Assembly: GCA_037693485.1 (NCBI GenBank)
Contig: CM075351.1
Coordinates: forward strand, 9,667,001 to 9,731,000
DNA: 64,000 bases
Reading direction: 5' to 3'
Source: Kitagawia praeruptora
Taxonomy: Eukaryota > Streptophyta > Magnoliopsida > Apiales > Apiaceae
A program made the translations under genes and the position numbers. Below, piece after piece: positions 24,738 through 37,342 of this stretch (the first letter of the stretch is position 1; the number at the start of each line of letters is the position of its first letter). The notes beneath the pieces were generated by a model. The model made no database searches and was not told the origin of the DNA. It saw nothing but the letters and a program-made list of their open reading frames with translations.

Positions 24738-25021
24738 TGATAAAGATTGTGTGTTGTGTGTATATATATGTAAATGGACAGTATATATGACACTGATAGA
24801 TGAAGAAGATAACAAGAAAGTATGTTATTCAGCTTGTGGTATTACAAACGGAAGCAGCTAATTTATACAAGTAAATGGTACATGAAAGTCTATGATATCA
24901 ATTACAAAGTTGCACAAAGTCTATGACTGTGCCGAAAGTGAAGCTAGCACAAAGTCTATGACTGTGCCGAAGGTGAAGCTAAGAATACAAGAAGTCTATG
25001 TTTAAAGTCTATGTTTTAACA
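24738..25021 (-). repeat. Copia 5' LTR, 284 bp
   Basis: TG...CA ends on the minus strand, TGTTAAAACATAG to CTTTATCA, followed at once by the primer-binding site. Its outer 240 bp match 22169-22408. Confidence 0.9.
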
Positions 25022-25554
25022 TTATTATTGATTTAATTAAATTGATTTTGCTTATTAAAATTTATGACTTGCTTGTGGTTAGATCAGGAACATGTACAGA
25101 GAACTACTGTAGTTTGATGGGCCTTTGTAATAAGAGACAATGAGTTTTAATCACAGAAATTGCAGCTTTTGATCTCACAGAGTTTTTGCATCCATTTATG
25201 AAAGAGTAGAAGATTAAGTTAACGAGCTAAATTGGGATGTAATAGTTGACGTGACGATAGGATTGTTTGGGTTAAAATTTGTGATTAAAATTCTCGGTTC
25301 TCGAAAATTTCAAATCCTATGTATTAAGATCTCAAAATTTGATTTCGTCTAAGTATTAGGACTAATCCTAGACGACGGAGCTGACTACGATCTATTATCA
25401 TGCTACAGTAGTTGATAAGAGTTTTAATCTCTACCGATATCTTGGACTCGAATACTTGTAACTATAATCGAATTCTGTAACATATATTCCGAACATATAC
25501 ATATCAACAAACACAAAGACTGGTAGCCAATTATAAAATTGAATGCCAACGTGC
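25022..25554. other. Intergenic DNA before the PNGase A-like pseudogene
   Basis: No open frame or repeat recognised. It probably includes the old promoter of the following gene, but I see no convincing TATA element. Confidence 0.35.
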
Positions 25555-26305
25555 ATGGCTTCCTCCTTCATCCCTCTCCTTTTCTTCTCCCTGTTTTTAC
25601 TTCATCAACTTTTTCCCTGCAATGCAAACTTTCACAGAAGATCTCTCGCTCGACGAATCGCAAATCGTGAAGAGCATTCATCCTGTTACATATTTTGAAG
25701 TGACCAGTCCTTGTTCACAACACATTCTTCAACATGACTTTGGCAACACATACAGCCCTCCTTTAAATTGTCCATAGCGCAGTTTTGCAAAAATTGTTCT
25801 TGAATTTCAAGCTACTTGTAAAAGAAGACAAGTCGATCGAATTTTTGGGATTTGGCTTGGTGGAGTTGAGCTTCTCAGGAGTTGCACTGCTGAACCAACT
25901 AAAGATGGGATCGTTTGGGCAGTTAAGAAAGATATATATAACAAGGTACTATTCATTGCTCATGAGAAATCAAACACTTGCTGTTTATATGGGTAACATT
26001 GCGGATAGTACTTATACTGGTGTGTACCATGTGAATGTTAATATTCACTTTTATCCTGCTAAAGAGCATTCTTATGTGCCCGTAGTTATGATTCCAAGGC
26101 AGATTTGATCTTGCCTATTTCGAGAAATTTGCCACTTAATGATGGCTTGTGGTTTGAAATCAAGAATTCTACGGATGTACATTTGAAGGAGTTCAAAATT
26201 CCACAAAATGCGTATAGGGTTGTGCTAGAGGTTTATGTTTCTCCTCATGAAAATGATGAATTCTGGTATACAAATTATGTCAATGACTACATTCAGGGTC
26301 GATAA

Positions 26306-26972
26306 TGTTAGGCAGCCTTCTTGCCAAACTTCCTCACCAACCCCTCACCACCAACTCCCCCACCAACTACAAAACCCCTCTTATAAATACCCCCTCTCCC
26401 TTCATTACCAAAACACACCAAAACATCTTACTCTCTTCTCTCCCTCATTTCTTAGTTTATAGCTGCTAGATAGTCCATATAGTAGGAAACTTACCTTGCG
26501 GTAGTTTCAGGCAAGTCAGGATAGGGGGCCCTCGTGCTACTCTATTCTTTTGTTTCGGGTGAGTTAGTGTGAGAGTTTGGTCGGGCTGTAGCCATCTGGG
26601 TTTACAGCATTAGGAGTTCGTCCAGCTATTGCAGCCGCAACAAGGGGAGTCCTCCAGGTTATCCGGTCAAGTACCGAAGGGATAGTTCTGTCCAGGTTAT
26701 CCGGTCCAGTACCGAAGGAGTAGTGAATCGTTGTATTTCTATTCGGTTGTGCCTCAAGTGTTACTTCGTAAACTTGAGAGAGAATATTGTAACCATTATT
26801 ATCATTATAGTGGAAACATTCGGAGCAGGTCCCGTGGTTTTTACCTCTTTGGCTTAAGGGGGTTTTCCACGTATAAATCTTGGTGTTCATCTGTCAATAT
26901 CTGTTATAATTATTGACTGTAATAATCTCCGTATTTAATTTACGCAAAGACAGGAAACGGGAATTCCTAACA
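26306..26972 (+). repeat. Copia (plus) 5' LTR, 667 bp
   Basis: TGTT...AACA ends. It includes CTTATAAATACCCCC (about 26379), a likely TATA element. A duplicated CCAGGTTATCCGGTC motif (with AGTACCGAAGG) occurs near 26651 and 26692. Confidence 0.93.
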
Positions 26973-27144
26973 GTTGGTATCAGAGCTGGGGCCCACGTTG
27001 TTGGTGTCTAGGAAAGTGCTTTGTGCGCAGTGGTTATTTGATAAAAGCGCCGTATTAATACGGACCGCTCCCCAAACACATCCACTTTCCTGGCCAACTT
27101 GTGTGGTTTCTAAGTGAGATTCCCATAGTCTTTGGTAAATTAAA

Positions 27145-30100
27145 ATGGATGATTCTTCCAGTGTAATGGTAAGCTTAACAGCTTCAAATTATCCGATGTG
27201 AAAAAGCAGAATAAAGGATTTGCTTTATAGTAAGGACTTGTTTGATCCGGTGGAGCTGAAAGGAGTCAAGCCTGCAGTAAAGTCTGATGCTGACTGGAAG
27301 AAGATGAACATGAAAACTATCAGTCTCATTCGTCGATTGATTGATAATTTGGAGTAGCATCATGTCTCTGAAGAAGAAGACGCTTATACACTTTGGACGA
27401 CATTAGAGTCTACGTTCCAAGAGAAAAGTTCACAAAAAGTAACTTTTCTAGTTCGTCAGCTGGTGAACATGAGGTACCAGGATGGGAACAACATGTCAGA
27501 GCATATGAGCGAATTCCAAGGGTTGTTAAATCAACTATCAAATATGAAGATGGAGTTTGAACAGAAATTCCAAGCAATGTTTCTTCTCAATACTTTACCA
27601 TCCGGTTGGGATACGCTAGTGGTGACAGTAACTAATGATGTACCAACTGAGCAACTAACTTTGCGATCAATTAAGCAGAGTATCCTTAGTGAATCCATGA
27701 GAAGAAAGGTACAAGGAGTCAGCCAAGATTCCCAGGCTCTTGTTACTGAGAACAAGGGTAGAAGCAACTACAGGGAGACAAACCGAGGGCGTAGTAAAAG
27801 TAGGAATTTTAGGAATTCCGGTGGCAAATCAAATGCCAATGTTGAATGCTACTATTGTAAGAAGAAGGGTCATTACAAAAAGGATTGTAGGGCCTGGCTC
27901 AAGCAACAAAACAATGGTCAGCAAGGGAAACATGCCGAAAAAAGTACAACAGCTACTATGACAGAAGATGTTGTGATCCTTTCTTTTGGGGAAGAAGAAT
28001 GCTTACATGTCGATGATCAGAAGGTTGAATGGGTGATAGATACTGGAGCAACATATCATGCAACACCCACTCAGGAATTCTTTACGACGTACAAGTCAAG
28101 GGACTTTGGTACTGTAAGAATGGGTAACTCAGATCAATCAAAGATCGCAGGCATTGGTGACATCTGTATTGAGACAAACGCGGGTTGTTCAATGACTTTG
28201 AAAGATGTCAGGCATGTTCCGGACTTACGGCTCAATTTGATTTCCGGTATGGCGCTAGACAAGCAGGGGTACGTAAATACCTTCAGTGGTGGAAGGTGGA
28301 AGCTTACTACGGGTTCGTTGGTGGTTGCAAGAGGTTCCACTTGTGGCTCTTTGTACAAGACATAAGTGACGATGTGTTCAAATGAGTTGAATACAGTTGA
28401 AGATGAAGCTTCAGCAAGTTTGTGGCACAAGAGGCTTGGTCACATGAGCGAGAAAGGGCTGCAGATTCTAGCAAAGAAATCCCTCATTCCATTTGCTAAA
28501 GGAACTGCTTGCAGCCGTGCGAATATTGTTTATTCGGGAAACAACATAGAGTATCTTTTAGCAGTCCATTGAAGAAAAAGTCGGAGCTGTTAGAAAGAGT
28601 TTATTCTGATGTATGTGGTCCGTTTGAGGTGGAGTCCTTAAGCGGAAATAGGTACTTTGTTACCTTTATTGATGAAGCATCTCGAAAGGTGTGGGTTGAG
28701 ATACTCAAATCCAAAGATCAAGTGTTTGAGTACTTCCAGAAGTTTCATGCCATGGTTGAAAGATCAACAGGGAAACAACTGAAGTGCCTTCTTAGTGACA
28801 ACGGGGGGGAGTACTCTTCAAAAGAGTTTAAAGAGTATCTTGCAAAGCATGGTATCCGGCATGAAAGAACAGTTCCTGGCACCCCACAACAAAATGGTGT
28901 TGCGGAAAGAATGAACCGCACCATTACTGAACGAGTCAGATGCATGTTGAAAATGTCTAAATTGCCGAAGTCATTTTAGGGAGAAGCTGTAAGAACAGCT
29001 TGCTACTTGATCAATCGATCTCCATCGGCACCTCTGAATTTTGAGATTCTAGAGAAGATCTGGTTAGAAAAGGATGTTTTCTATTCCTACTTGCGGGTGT
29101 TTGGATGCAAGGCTTTTGCACACATCCCAAAGGAGCATAGGACAAAGCTTGAAGATAAAGCAAATCCGTGTATTCTCGTTGGCTACGGGGATCCAGAGTT
29201 CGGGTATTGGTTGTGGAATCCTGAATCGAAGAAGATATTCAGGAGCAGAGATGTGGTTTTCCATGAGTCTCAAAATTATGAGAATTTTGGGAGCACTCAA
29301 CAACCAAGGCAAACAAGAAATCCAGATACATTAGAAGATGATGGAGATGATATGGTAGATGATGAGGCTGCTGAGCAGGGGGAGCTACCGCCTCAGCCTG
29401 AAGTTCAAGAAACTCAGCCACGACGTTCTACGAGAGAACGGAGGCCATCAGGAAGATATCTTTCATCCGAGTATATCTTAATTGCTGATGAGGGGGAGCC
29501 CGAGACCTTTGAGGAAGTCAAGACTCATAAAGAAAGCAATTGCTGGTTGAAAGCAATGCAAGAGGAGATGGATTCTTTAAACAAGAATGAAACTTATGAG
29601 TTGATTACACTTCCGAGAGGACGGAAGGCTTTGAGGAACAAATGGGTCTTCAAAGTAAAAAGGGATGATGAAAAGCTTGTAAAGTATAAAGCACGCTTGG
29701 TGGTTAAAGGCTTTGCACAGAAGGAAGGCATTGATTTCGATGAAATCTTTTCTCTGGTTGTAAAGATGACATTAATCCGAACAGTTCTCGGATTAGCGGC
29801 TAGCATGGATATTGAGCTTGAGCAGTTAGATGTAAAAACTGCATTCCTTCATGGATATTTGAAGGAAGAAATCTACATGCACCAGCCAGAAGGATTTGAA
29901 GTAAAAGGGAATGAGCACATGGTTTGTAAACTCAAGAAGAGTTTATACGGGCTTAAGCAAGCGCCAAGACAGTGGTACAAAAAGTTTGATTCATTCATGA
30001 GGAATCATAAGTTCAGGAGAACTGCATCCGATCACTGTGCTTATGTGCAAAGGTTTTCTAACGGTAACTTCATTATCCTGCTGCTTTATGTTGATGATAT

Positions 30101-31052
30101 GTTAGTGGTCGGCCAAGATGCTAACATGATCCGCAAGCTGAAAGAAGATTTGTCCAAGTTCTTTGATATGAAAGATTTGGGTCCAGCAAAACAAATCCTA
30201 GGGATGAAGATTGTTCGTGACAGAACAACTCGGAGGTTGTGGCTTTCACAACAAGGATATATTGAACGGGTATTGAAAAGGTTCAATATGGATGATGCTA
30301 AACCAGTTAGCATACCACTGGCGGGACATTTTAAACTGGACAAGAAAATGTGTCCGTCAACAGACAAGGAGAAGGAGGATATGGAGGAAGTTCCCTACTC
30401 ATCCGCAGTGGGGAGTCTTATGTATGCATTGGTTTGTACAAGACCAGATATTGCTCATGCTGTTGGAGTTGTGAGTAGATATCTGTCAAATCCAGGAAAA
30501 AAGCATTGGGAAGCAGTTAAGTGGATTCTCAGATATTTCAAGGGCACTTCCGGGTTATGCTTGAAGTATGGACACAGTGAACCAGTCTTGGAAGGTTTTA
30601 CAGATGCTGACATGGCAGGACATCCAGATGGGATGAAGTCCACGTCAGGGATGCTTTTCACTTTTGTGGGGGGAGCTGTAGCATGGCAGTCCAAGTTGCA
30701 AAAGTGTGTTGCATTGTCAACAACCGAATCAGAGTATATTGCTGCTTGTGAAGCAGGCAAGGAGCTGGTTTGGTTAAAGCGGTTTCTCCAAGAATTGGGT
30801 CAGAAGCAAGACAACTTTGAGTTGTATTGTGATAGCCAGAGTGCTATTGACTTGAGCAAGAATGCTACTTGTCACAGTCGTACTAAGCATATTAATGTAC
30901 GTTACCATTGGCTACGGGAACAGGTTGAAGATGGGGTGATACAGATAGAGAAGATACACACGGATAAGAATCCGGCTGATATGATGATGAAGGTCGTTCC
31001 ACGGGAAAAGTTGGAGCTGTGCAAGCGGGGTGCAGGTATGGAGTGCAAGTGA
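27145..31052 (+). pseudogene. Copia (plus) gag-pol, broken by stops and a frameshift
   Basis: Starts MDDSSSVMVSLTASNYPM, then has in-frame TGA at 27199, TAG at 27355 and TAA at 28363, a frameshift between about 28366 and 28520, and TAG at 28977. Domains in order: UBN2-type gag, zinc knuckle CYYCKKKGHYKKDC (about 27847), protease WVIDTGATYHATP (about 28029), gag-pre-integrase (LWHKRLGHMSEKGL), integrase (DVCGPF, LSDNGGEYSS, QNGVAERMN), reverse transcriptase with YVDDMLVVG (about 30090), and RNase H ending near 31049. The order protease-integrase-RT-RNase H defines copia. The last 681 codons are open, but the element cannot be autonomous. Confidence 0.95.
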
Positions 31053-31082
31053 TTAGTTGTGAGTTTGGAAAGAGGGGGAGTT

Positions 31083-31749
31083 TGTTAGGCAGCCTTCTTG
31101 CCAAACTTCCTCACCAACCCCTCACCACCAACTCCCCCACCTACTACAAAACCCCTCTTATAAATACCCCCTCTCCCTTCATTACCAAAACACACCAAAA
31201 CATCTTACTCTCTTCTCTCCCTCATTTCTTAGTTTATAGCTGCTAGATAGTCCGTCTAGTAGGAAACTTACATTGCGGTAGTTTCAGGCAAGTCAGGATA
31301 GGGGGCCCTCGTGCTACTCTATTCTTTCGTTTCGGGTGAGTTAGTGTGAGAGTTTGGTCGGGCTGTAGCCATATGGGTTTACAGCATTAGGAGTTCGTCC
31401 AGTTATTGCAGCCGCAACAAGGGGAGTCCTCCAGGTTATCCGGTCAAGTACCGAAGGGATAGTTCTGTCCAGGTTATCCGGTCCAGTACCGAAGGAGTAG
31501 TGAATCGCTGTATTTCTATTCAGTTGTGCCTCAAGTGTTACTTCGTAAACTTGAGAGAGAATATTGTAACCATTATTATCATTATAGTGGAAACATTCGG
31601 AGCAGGTCCCGTGGTTTTTACCTCTTTGGCTTAAGGGGGTTTTCCATGTATAAATCTTGGTGTTCATCCGTCAATATCTGTTATTATTAATGACTGTTAT
31701 AATCTCCATATTTAATTTACGCAAAGACAGGAAACGGGAATTCCTAACA
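31083..31749 (+). repeat. Copia (plus) 3' LTR, 667 bp
   Basis: Same length and ends as the 5' LTR, with scattered substitutions (for example near 31252 and 31508). Confidence 0.93.
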
Positions 31750-32308
31750 GATAATGCTCTGAATGTTTGGTACATAGATGCAAATTTGCATATGTGGTTG
31801 GACAAGCATACCGAGAAAACAGAAGGAAAGCTTTCAAAAAACAAGAATACATTACTACCAAGCTTTCAGATTTTATCGAATTTCACAGGTCTGAACGGAA
31901 CATTTTTAACAAAGAGTAGTCGGTTGATTACATCAATTGGATGGGTGAGATCATCATATGGGAAGATCACAACAAAGTCTACTCAGAAATTTACGTACAC
32001 GAATTTCATGGTTCTAGGAAATAATGGAAATTCGCAAGTTATAAAACAGACCATCGATTTAAAAGAAAATGTCATTGCCAAATTTACAGCATCTTCATAT
32101 GTTCATTCTATGAAACCTTTGAAAGTTTTTCCTTTCTATTTGTACAGTGAGAATATTGACCAAGGGAATGAAACATCTACTACAATTACCAATTTGACAA
32201 TAGGTTTTGGTGAGTAGAGGGTGAAGACATCTGATTACGGATCATCAGTGATCACCTCTCTCAATAACAAGCATAAAGGGCAGGCTACCATGGTCATAAA
32301 GGGAAGCC

Positions 32309-32599
32309 TGTTGGAAAACAACTCTTGTGTTTATCTCTATAAAACAACTCTTGTGTTTCTTTCTTTTATTTCTCTCACAACTATCTCACTTGATTTTTCT
32401 CTTTGTGTTGTGTAATTAATTAACTAGCTAGGTAGCCTTTATATAGGCTTCAAACAGCATGGTTTTGCATCATCTCTTACATCATAACAAGCCTACATAT
32501 TTGACTAGTTTATTTAACACAATTGCCACCTTCTTTGAATGCCCACCTTATTTGAATGTCCACCTTATTTGACCACCTTAGGAGAGTTTGATTCTAACA
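32309..32599 (-). repeat. Copia (minus) 3' LTR, 291 bp
   Basis: Matches the 5' LTR apart from an extra 17 bp and a few substitutions; preceded on the minus strand by the polypurine tract. Confidence 0.92.
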
Positions 32600-32606
32600 C
32601 TCCCCC

Positions 32607-35600
32607 TCAAACTCGACTTTCCATTCCGAGTGATTTACGAAACTCGTAAATCTTTGTTGCAGATAAGCTCTTCGTAAATATATCCGCAACCTGATCTTCG
32701 GTCCTGACTTCCTTCATGTCAATATCTCCTTTAAGTACTTTTTCCCGTAAGAAATGATAATGTACTTCGACATGTTTGGTCCTAGCATGAAAAAACCGGA
32801 TTCTCGGCTAAACGGACTGCTGATATATTGTCACAGTGTAATGGAACTCCATCTTCTATTGGTTGGTTCAAGTCCTTCAAGAGTTGAGTCAACCAAGCAC
32901 ACTCTTGTGCTGCCATCGCTCCTGCTCTATATTCTTCTTCAGTAGTTGAGAGAGAAACAGTAGGTTGTCTCTTACTGCACCATGATATAGCTCCTGACCC
33001 AAGATTAAATACATATCCTGTAGTCGATCTCCTGGTGTCATGATCTCCTGCATAATCAGCATCACAGTAGCCGCTGACCTTGCTTTGTACTCCATTCTTG
33101 TAGAAGAGTCCCCAATCAATTGTACCTTTAACATATCTTAAGATTCTTTTAACTGCTTCAAGGTGTGTCTTCTTTGGGTTTTGCATGAACCTGCTAACAA
33201 CACCTACTGCGAAAGCTATGTCTGGTCTAGAAAGAGTTAGGTAGATAAGACTACCTACTATTTGCCTATACATTTTTGTATCCTTCAGGTCTTTTCCATC
33301 GTAGGCACACAACTTTAAGTTTGGCTCCATTGGGGTAGAGATCGGCTTGCACTCAGCTAGCCCATACTTTTGAATGATATCTCTTGCATATTTTTGTTGA
33401 CCAAGAAATATGTCAGCTTCTGTTCTTTCAACTTCCAATCCTAGGAAGTGCTTCAACTCACCAAGCTCCTTCATTTGAAATCGAACTGATAAGTTTGTCC
33501 TTGTTCGTTGAATCTCATCTCCATCATCTCCAGTGATGATTAGATCATCTACATATACAAGCACAATTGATAATTTTTCCCCTTGAGATTTCACGAACAA
33601 GCTAGAATCTGCTGGGGCAACATGATAACCACTTTGTACTAGGAACTCAGCAATCTTCCCGTACCATGCTCTGGGTGCCTGCTTCAAGCCATATAATGCC
33701 TTCTTCAACTTGCACACATAATTTGGCTTTTCATGATTCACAAATCCTTGAGGTTGATCAATATAAATGCCACGATCAAGTTCTCCATGTAGAAAAGCAT
33801 TCTTCACATCCATCTGCCATAATTTCCATGACTTACTTGCGGCTAAGGCTAGTAAGACACGAACTGTAGTAATCTTTGCCACTGGACTGAATGTCTCGTC
33901 ATAATCTAGGCCATATTCCTGAGCGAACCCGCGAACAACTAATCGAGCCTTGTATCGCTCGATCGTACCATCTGGGCGAATCTTTAACTTGTAAACCCAT
34001 TTACAGGATATGGGTTTAATAGCTTCAGGTTTTGGCACTAAATTCCATGTTTGATTTTGTTTAAGTGCCAAAATCTCTTCTTCCATAGCCTTTCTCCACT
34101 CTGGACTCTTTGATGCTTCATCAAAGTTAGTTGGCTCTTTGACCTCAGCATAGGCAGCATCTATATACTTTGGATTTGGGCGTCTATCTCTGTTAGACCT
34201 TCGTACTTGATGTTGTGAAGGCTCTTGTTGTTGTTCTTCCGGTTGATTAGTCTGTACTTCATCTGGTGTTTCATGAACACCTGTTTTCCAAGGGCTTCTT
34301 GACTTGGATCGTACCTCCAATTGATCCGTCGAGGATTGTGGTTCCTCTGTATCGCCATTGTTTTGAGATGAATCTAACTGTAACTTGATTTGTAGCTTCT
34401 CTTGCAGTTCCTGTGTATCTGGCAATGCTACCTTGTTTGTGTACCATGAAGATGCCTCATCAAATACAACATTTCGTGAGACATATATCTTGTTTGTATT
34501 GGGATCACAACATCTCCAACCTTTCTTCTGTTCGTCGTATCCCACAAAAATGCAGCGGATAGCTTTCTTATCAAACTTACTACGGTCTTCATCTGCAATA
34601 AACACATAACATACACAACCAAATACCCGGAAATAATTGACAGTTGGTTTTAGGTTATACATCTTCTGAAATGGTGAAGCAAATTCCAACCTTGGTTGTG
34701 GTAGCCTGTTAGTGATATAGACCACCGTCTTCATGCATTCTGCCCAAAACCTTGTATCAACATTCTTGGCATGTATAATACTTCTACACGTCTCTGCTAG
34801 ATGGCGGTTCTTCCTCTCCGCTACTCCATTCTGTTGTGGAGTTTTTGCACAAGTGAGTTGTCTCCGGATGTTGAACTCCTTGAGGTAGTTGCTGAACTCA
34901 TTTGAAGTGTATTCTCCTCCATTATCAGTGCGAAGGCACTTGATTTTTCTCCCGAGCTCGCGTTCTACCGTGTCCTTGAATTCCCTGAATTTTTCAAAAA
35001 CCTCATCTTTATGTTTTAAGAAGTATACCCACACATACCTCGAAAAATCATCAATGAAGGTTAACAAATATTAATAACCACGAGTTGATGGTTGTTTGAT
35101 TTTTCCAAGAACATCTGAGTGCACCAGCTCCAACGGCTCCTTTGCTCTAAACTTTGACTCCTTGTATGGCAATTGATGCGCCTTACCATATTGACATCCA
35201 TCACATAAAGTATCATGGCGGATCTCAATTTGTGGGAGTCCCTTCAACATTGACTTTTGCATCATAATCTTCAATTTTCTGTAGTTGACATGCCCGAGTC
35301 GTGCATGCCACAAGTCGCCTGTGTCACTCTTTCTGGCCTTGTCTACATAAGCCTCTTCAGCTGACATCACATAGATAGCCTTCATTTTTTTGTCCTTCTA
35401 TGAAAGGTGTACCTATGACTTTTAATTCTTTATACACCTTCACATCATCTGGGCCGAATAATACGTAGTTACCTGAATTTGTTAGTTGGGGTACTGACAG
35501 CAGGTTCTTCTTCATCCCTGGGACATGATAAACATTTTCTAGTTGTATTCCTTCATGTCTGTGCTTTTGTGGCAGCTGCGTCTTGCCAACATGGGATATT

Positions 35601-36865
35601 AGTAAATGTGTGTTATCTGCTGTTACGATAACACGATCTCCTATGTACTTCGTTATGCTCGACAGTTTTGACTCATCTCCGGTCATATGATTGGAACAGC
35701 CTGAATCAACGATCCAATCACTCTTGTAGTCGACTGACTCCTTACATACCGTAGTAAGTGCATGTTCTTCTGTTGGGCCTTTCCCTCGTGCATCAACAAT
35801 GTCTTTCTCTTCCACAAAGAAAGAAGTGTCGAAGTTCCAATCTTCTTCTCCAGCGTCTTCGGTTTTAGAAGATGTTGCGACATTTCTTTCAATTTTCTTG
35901 GACCAACAATTTCTTGCGTAATGTCCCTTCTTGCCACAATTAAAACATTCCTAACTTTGACGATCCTTTTGTTGCCACCGGTTCTGACCACCCTGATTAT
36001 TTTGAGCTCCTCGAGCTCCCCCTGATTGGAAACCTCTATATTGATTTCCTCGAACGTCTCTTTCTTGGCTATTGAATCTCCCGACACCACGTCCTAGTCC
36101 TCGACCTCTACCACGACCACGACCGCGTCCTCGGCCGTCTCTCCTGTTGGTGAAAAGAGCCGTCTCTTCACGAATGGTTGGTTGACTAGACATGGGTTTT
36201 TCTAGATCCTCTTCGTTAATTAGCAAATTCTCCAGATCTGCTAAAGTTGGCTCGGTGGCCCAGCCCCGAGTTGCCGTGATAATACTCTTGTATTCCGGCT
36301 TTAGTCCATGGATGATAATTCTTTTCATCCTGGTTGGTGTAATACCATTTTCTGGATCTAGTTTGGAAATCTCGTCACAGAGAGATTTTACTTTTGAGAA
36401 ATATTGACTCACGGTCATATTCTGTTGGGAGATGGACAAAAGCTCATTTTCGAGCCTTTGTAATTTTGCGTCATTCTTCTTAGCGAAAACTCCTGTTAAT
36501 ATGTCCCATGCTTTTTTCGGCGTTTGGGCATCTTTGATTCGCTGTAGAAATTCATCCTCCACAGCTACGGTTAAAGCGTACATGGCTTTGCCTGCCTTAA
36601 CCTTCCATTTCTTTAAGATCTCAGGGTCATCTACTTGTTTTTGAGGTGTAGCATCTGGTCGTGCCGGTGTTGAGGTTGAATCGTCGGAACTTGTGACTAT
36701 ACTTTTGGCCTCCCTTGGTGGTGTTGTATCACTGCCATTTACAACATCCCATAAATCCTGTCCAAGCAGATAAAACTTTATACGGGTACTCCATGACCCA
36801 TAATTACTGTTGTTGAGTTTCTGAATAGAGTTTGTAAAATCTCCCATGATTTTTACAGTGAACAT
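32607..36865 (-). pseudogene. Copia (minus) gag-pol, nearly intact but with two stops and two frameshifts
   Basis: Gag begins at 36865 or at the internal ATG of MGDFTNSIQKLNNSNYGSW (36847). It includes an arginine/glycine-rich tract near 36120 and, after an in-frame TAG at 35951, the zinc knuckle CFNCGKKGHYARNCW. Protease shows WIVDSGCSNHMTG. A one-base frameshift in an A-run lies near 35385, then LWHARLGHVNYRKL and integrase. A TAA at 35071 precedes FIDDFSRYVWVYFL. Reverse transcriptase has YVDDLIITG (about 33550) and RNase H has YCDADYAGD. A one-base change in a T-run near 32795 ends the frame early; the usual ADIFTKSL tail is visible in another frame up to 32607. Confidence 0.95.
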
Positions 36866-36873
36866 TTTCGTCT

Positions 36874-36972
36874 GTATGAACAGTACCGTATAAACAGTAC
36901 CGTATGAATAGTGTCGTATGAATAGTACCGTACAAAAAAGTTCCGTATGAATAGTACCGTATGAACAGTACT
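36874..36972 (-). repeat. 14-bp tandem repeat in the copia leader
   Basis: About seven imperfect copies of GTATGAAyAGTACC lie between the primer-binding site and gag of the minus-strand copia element. The period is 14 bp. Confidence 0.85.
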
Positions 36973-37068
36973 TCGTCTTCTACAGCGTGAACAGTGTTTG
37001 CCGGAATAGTAACTTGCCGGAAAATTTGCAAAATTTTCAGAATTTAACAACCAAACTCTGATGCCAAA

Positions 37069-37342
37069 TGTTGGAAAACAACTCTTGTGTTTATCTCTAG
37101 AAAACAACTCTTGTGTTTCTCTCTTTTATTTCTCTCACAACTATCTCACTTGATTTTTCTCTTTGTGTTGTGTAATTAATGAACTAGCTAGGTAGGCTTT
37201 ATATAGGCTTCAAACAGCATGGTTTTGCATCATCTCTTACATCATAACAAGCCTACATATTTGACTAGTTTATTTAACACAATTGCCTCCTTCTTTGAAT
37301 GTCCACCTTCTTTGACCCCCTTAGGAGAGTTTGATTCTAACA
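37069..37342 (-). repeat. Copia (minus) 5' LTR, 274 bp
   Basis: TGTTAGAATC to GTTTTCCAACA on the minus strand; contains a short direct duplication of AAAACAACTCTTGTGTTT. Confidence 0.92.

Larger units (their letters stand above)
22169..25021 (-). mobile_element. Ty1/copia retrotransposon, internally deleted, 3' LTR cut by Athila
   Basis: On the minus strand: 5' LTR 25021-24738 (TGTTAAAAC...CTTTATCA), a primer-binding site TGGTATCAGATC directly after it, gag, a large deletion, the C-terminal reverse transcriptase/RNase H, a polypurine tract (GTTTGAGGGAGGG), then the 3' LTR from 22408 to 22169, where the Athila LTR begins. The remaining 43 bp or so of that LTR are missing. The LTRs contain a tandem duplication of ACAAAGTCTATGACTGTGCC. 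Several substitutions separate the two LTRs, so it is older than the Athila insertion. No intact pol remains. Confidence 0.92.
26306..31749 (+). mobile_element. Ty1/copia element (Tnt1/Tork-like), 5.4 kb, GATAA target duplication
   Basis: LTRs of 667 bp each (26306-26972 and 31083-31749) start TGTTAGGCAG and end ATTCCTAACA. The primer-binding site GTTGGTATCAGAGC follows the first LTR. AAAGAGGGGGAGTT precedes the second LTR as the polypurine tract. GATAA flanks both sides (26301-26305, 31750-31754). The LTRs differ at a modest number of sites, so the insertion is fairly young but older than the Athila. It lies inside the PNGase A-like pseudogene, in the same orientation. Confidence 0.97.
32309..37342 (-). 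mobile_element. Ty1/copia element, 5.0 kb, AAGCC target duplication
   Basis: LTRs at 37069-37342 (5', 274 bp) and 32309-32599 (3', 291 bp) with TGTT...AACA ends. On the minus strand the primer-binding site TTTGGCATCAGAG follows the 5' LTR, and GAGTTTGAGGGGGAG precedes the 3' LTR. AAGCC lies on both sides (32304-32308, 37343-37347). The length difference comes mainly from a 17-bp duplication (CCACCTTATTTGAATGT-like) in the 3' LTR. It is the second copia insertion in the same pseudogene, in the opposite orientation. Confidence 0.97.

Noticed and set aside
32754..34609. Plus-strand frames across the minus-strand copia pol
   Set aside because: They are antisense shadows of the reverse transcriptase and integrase coding sequence.
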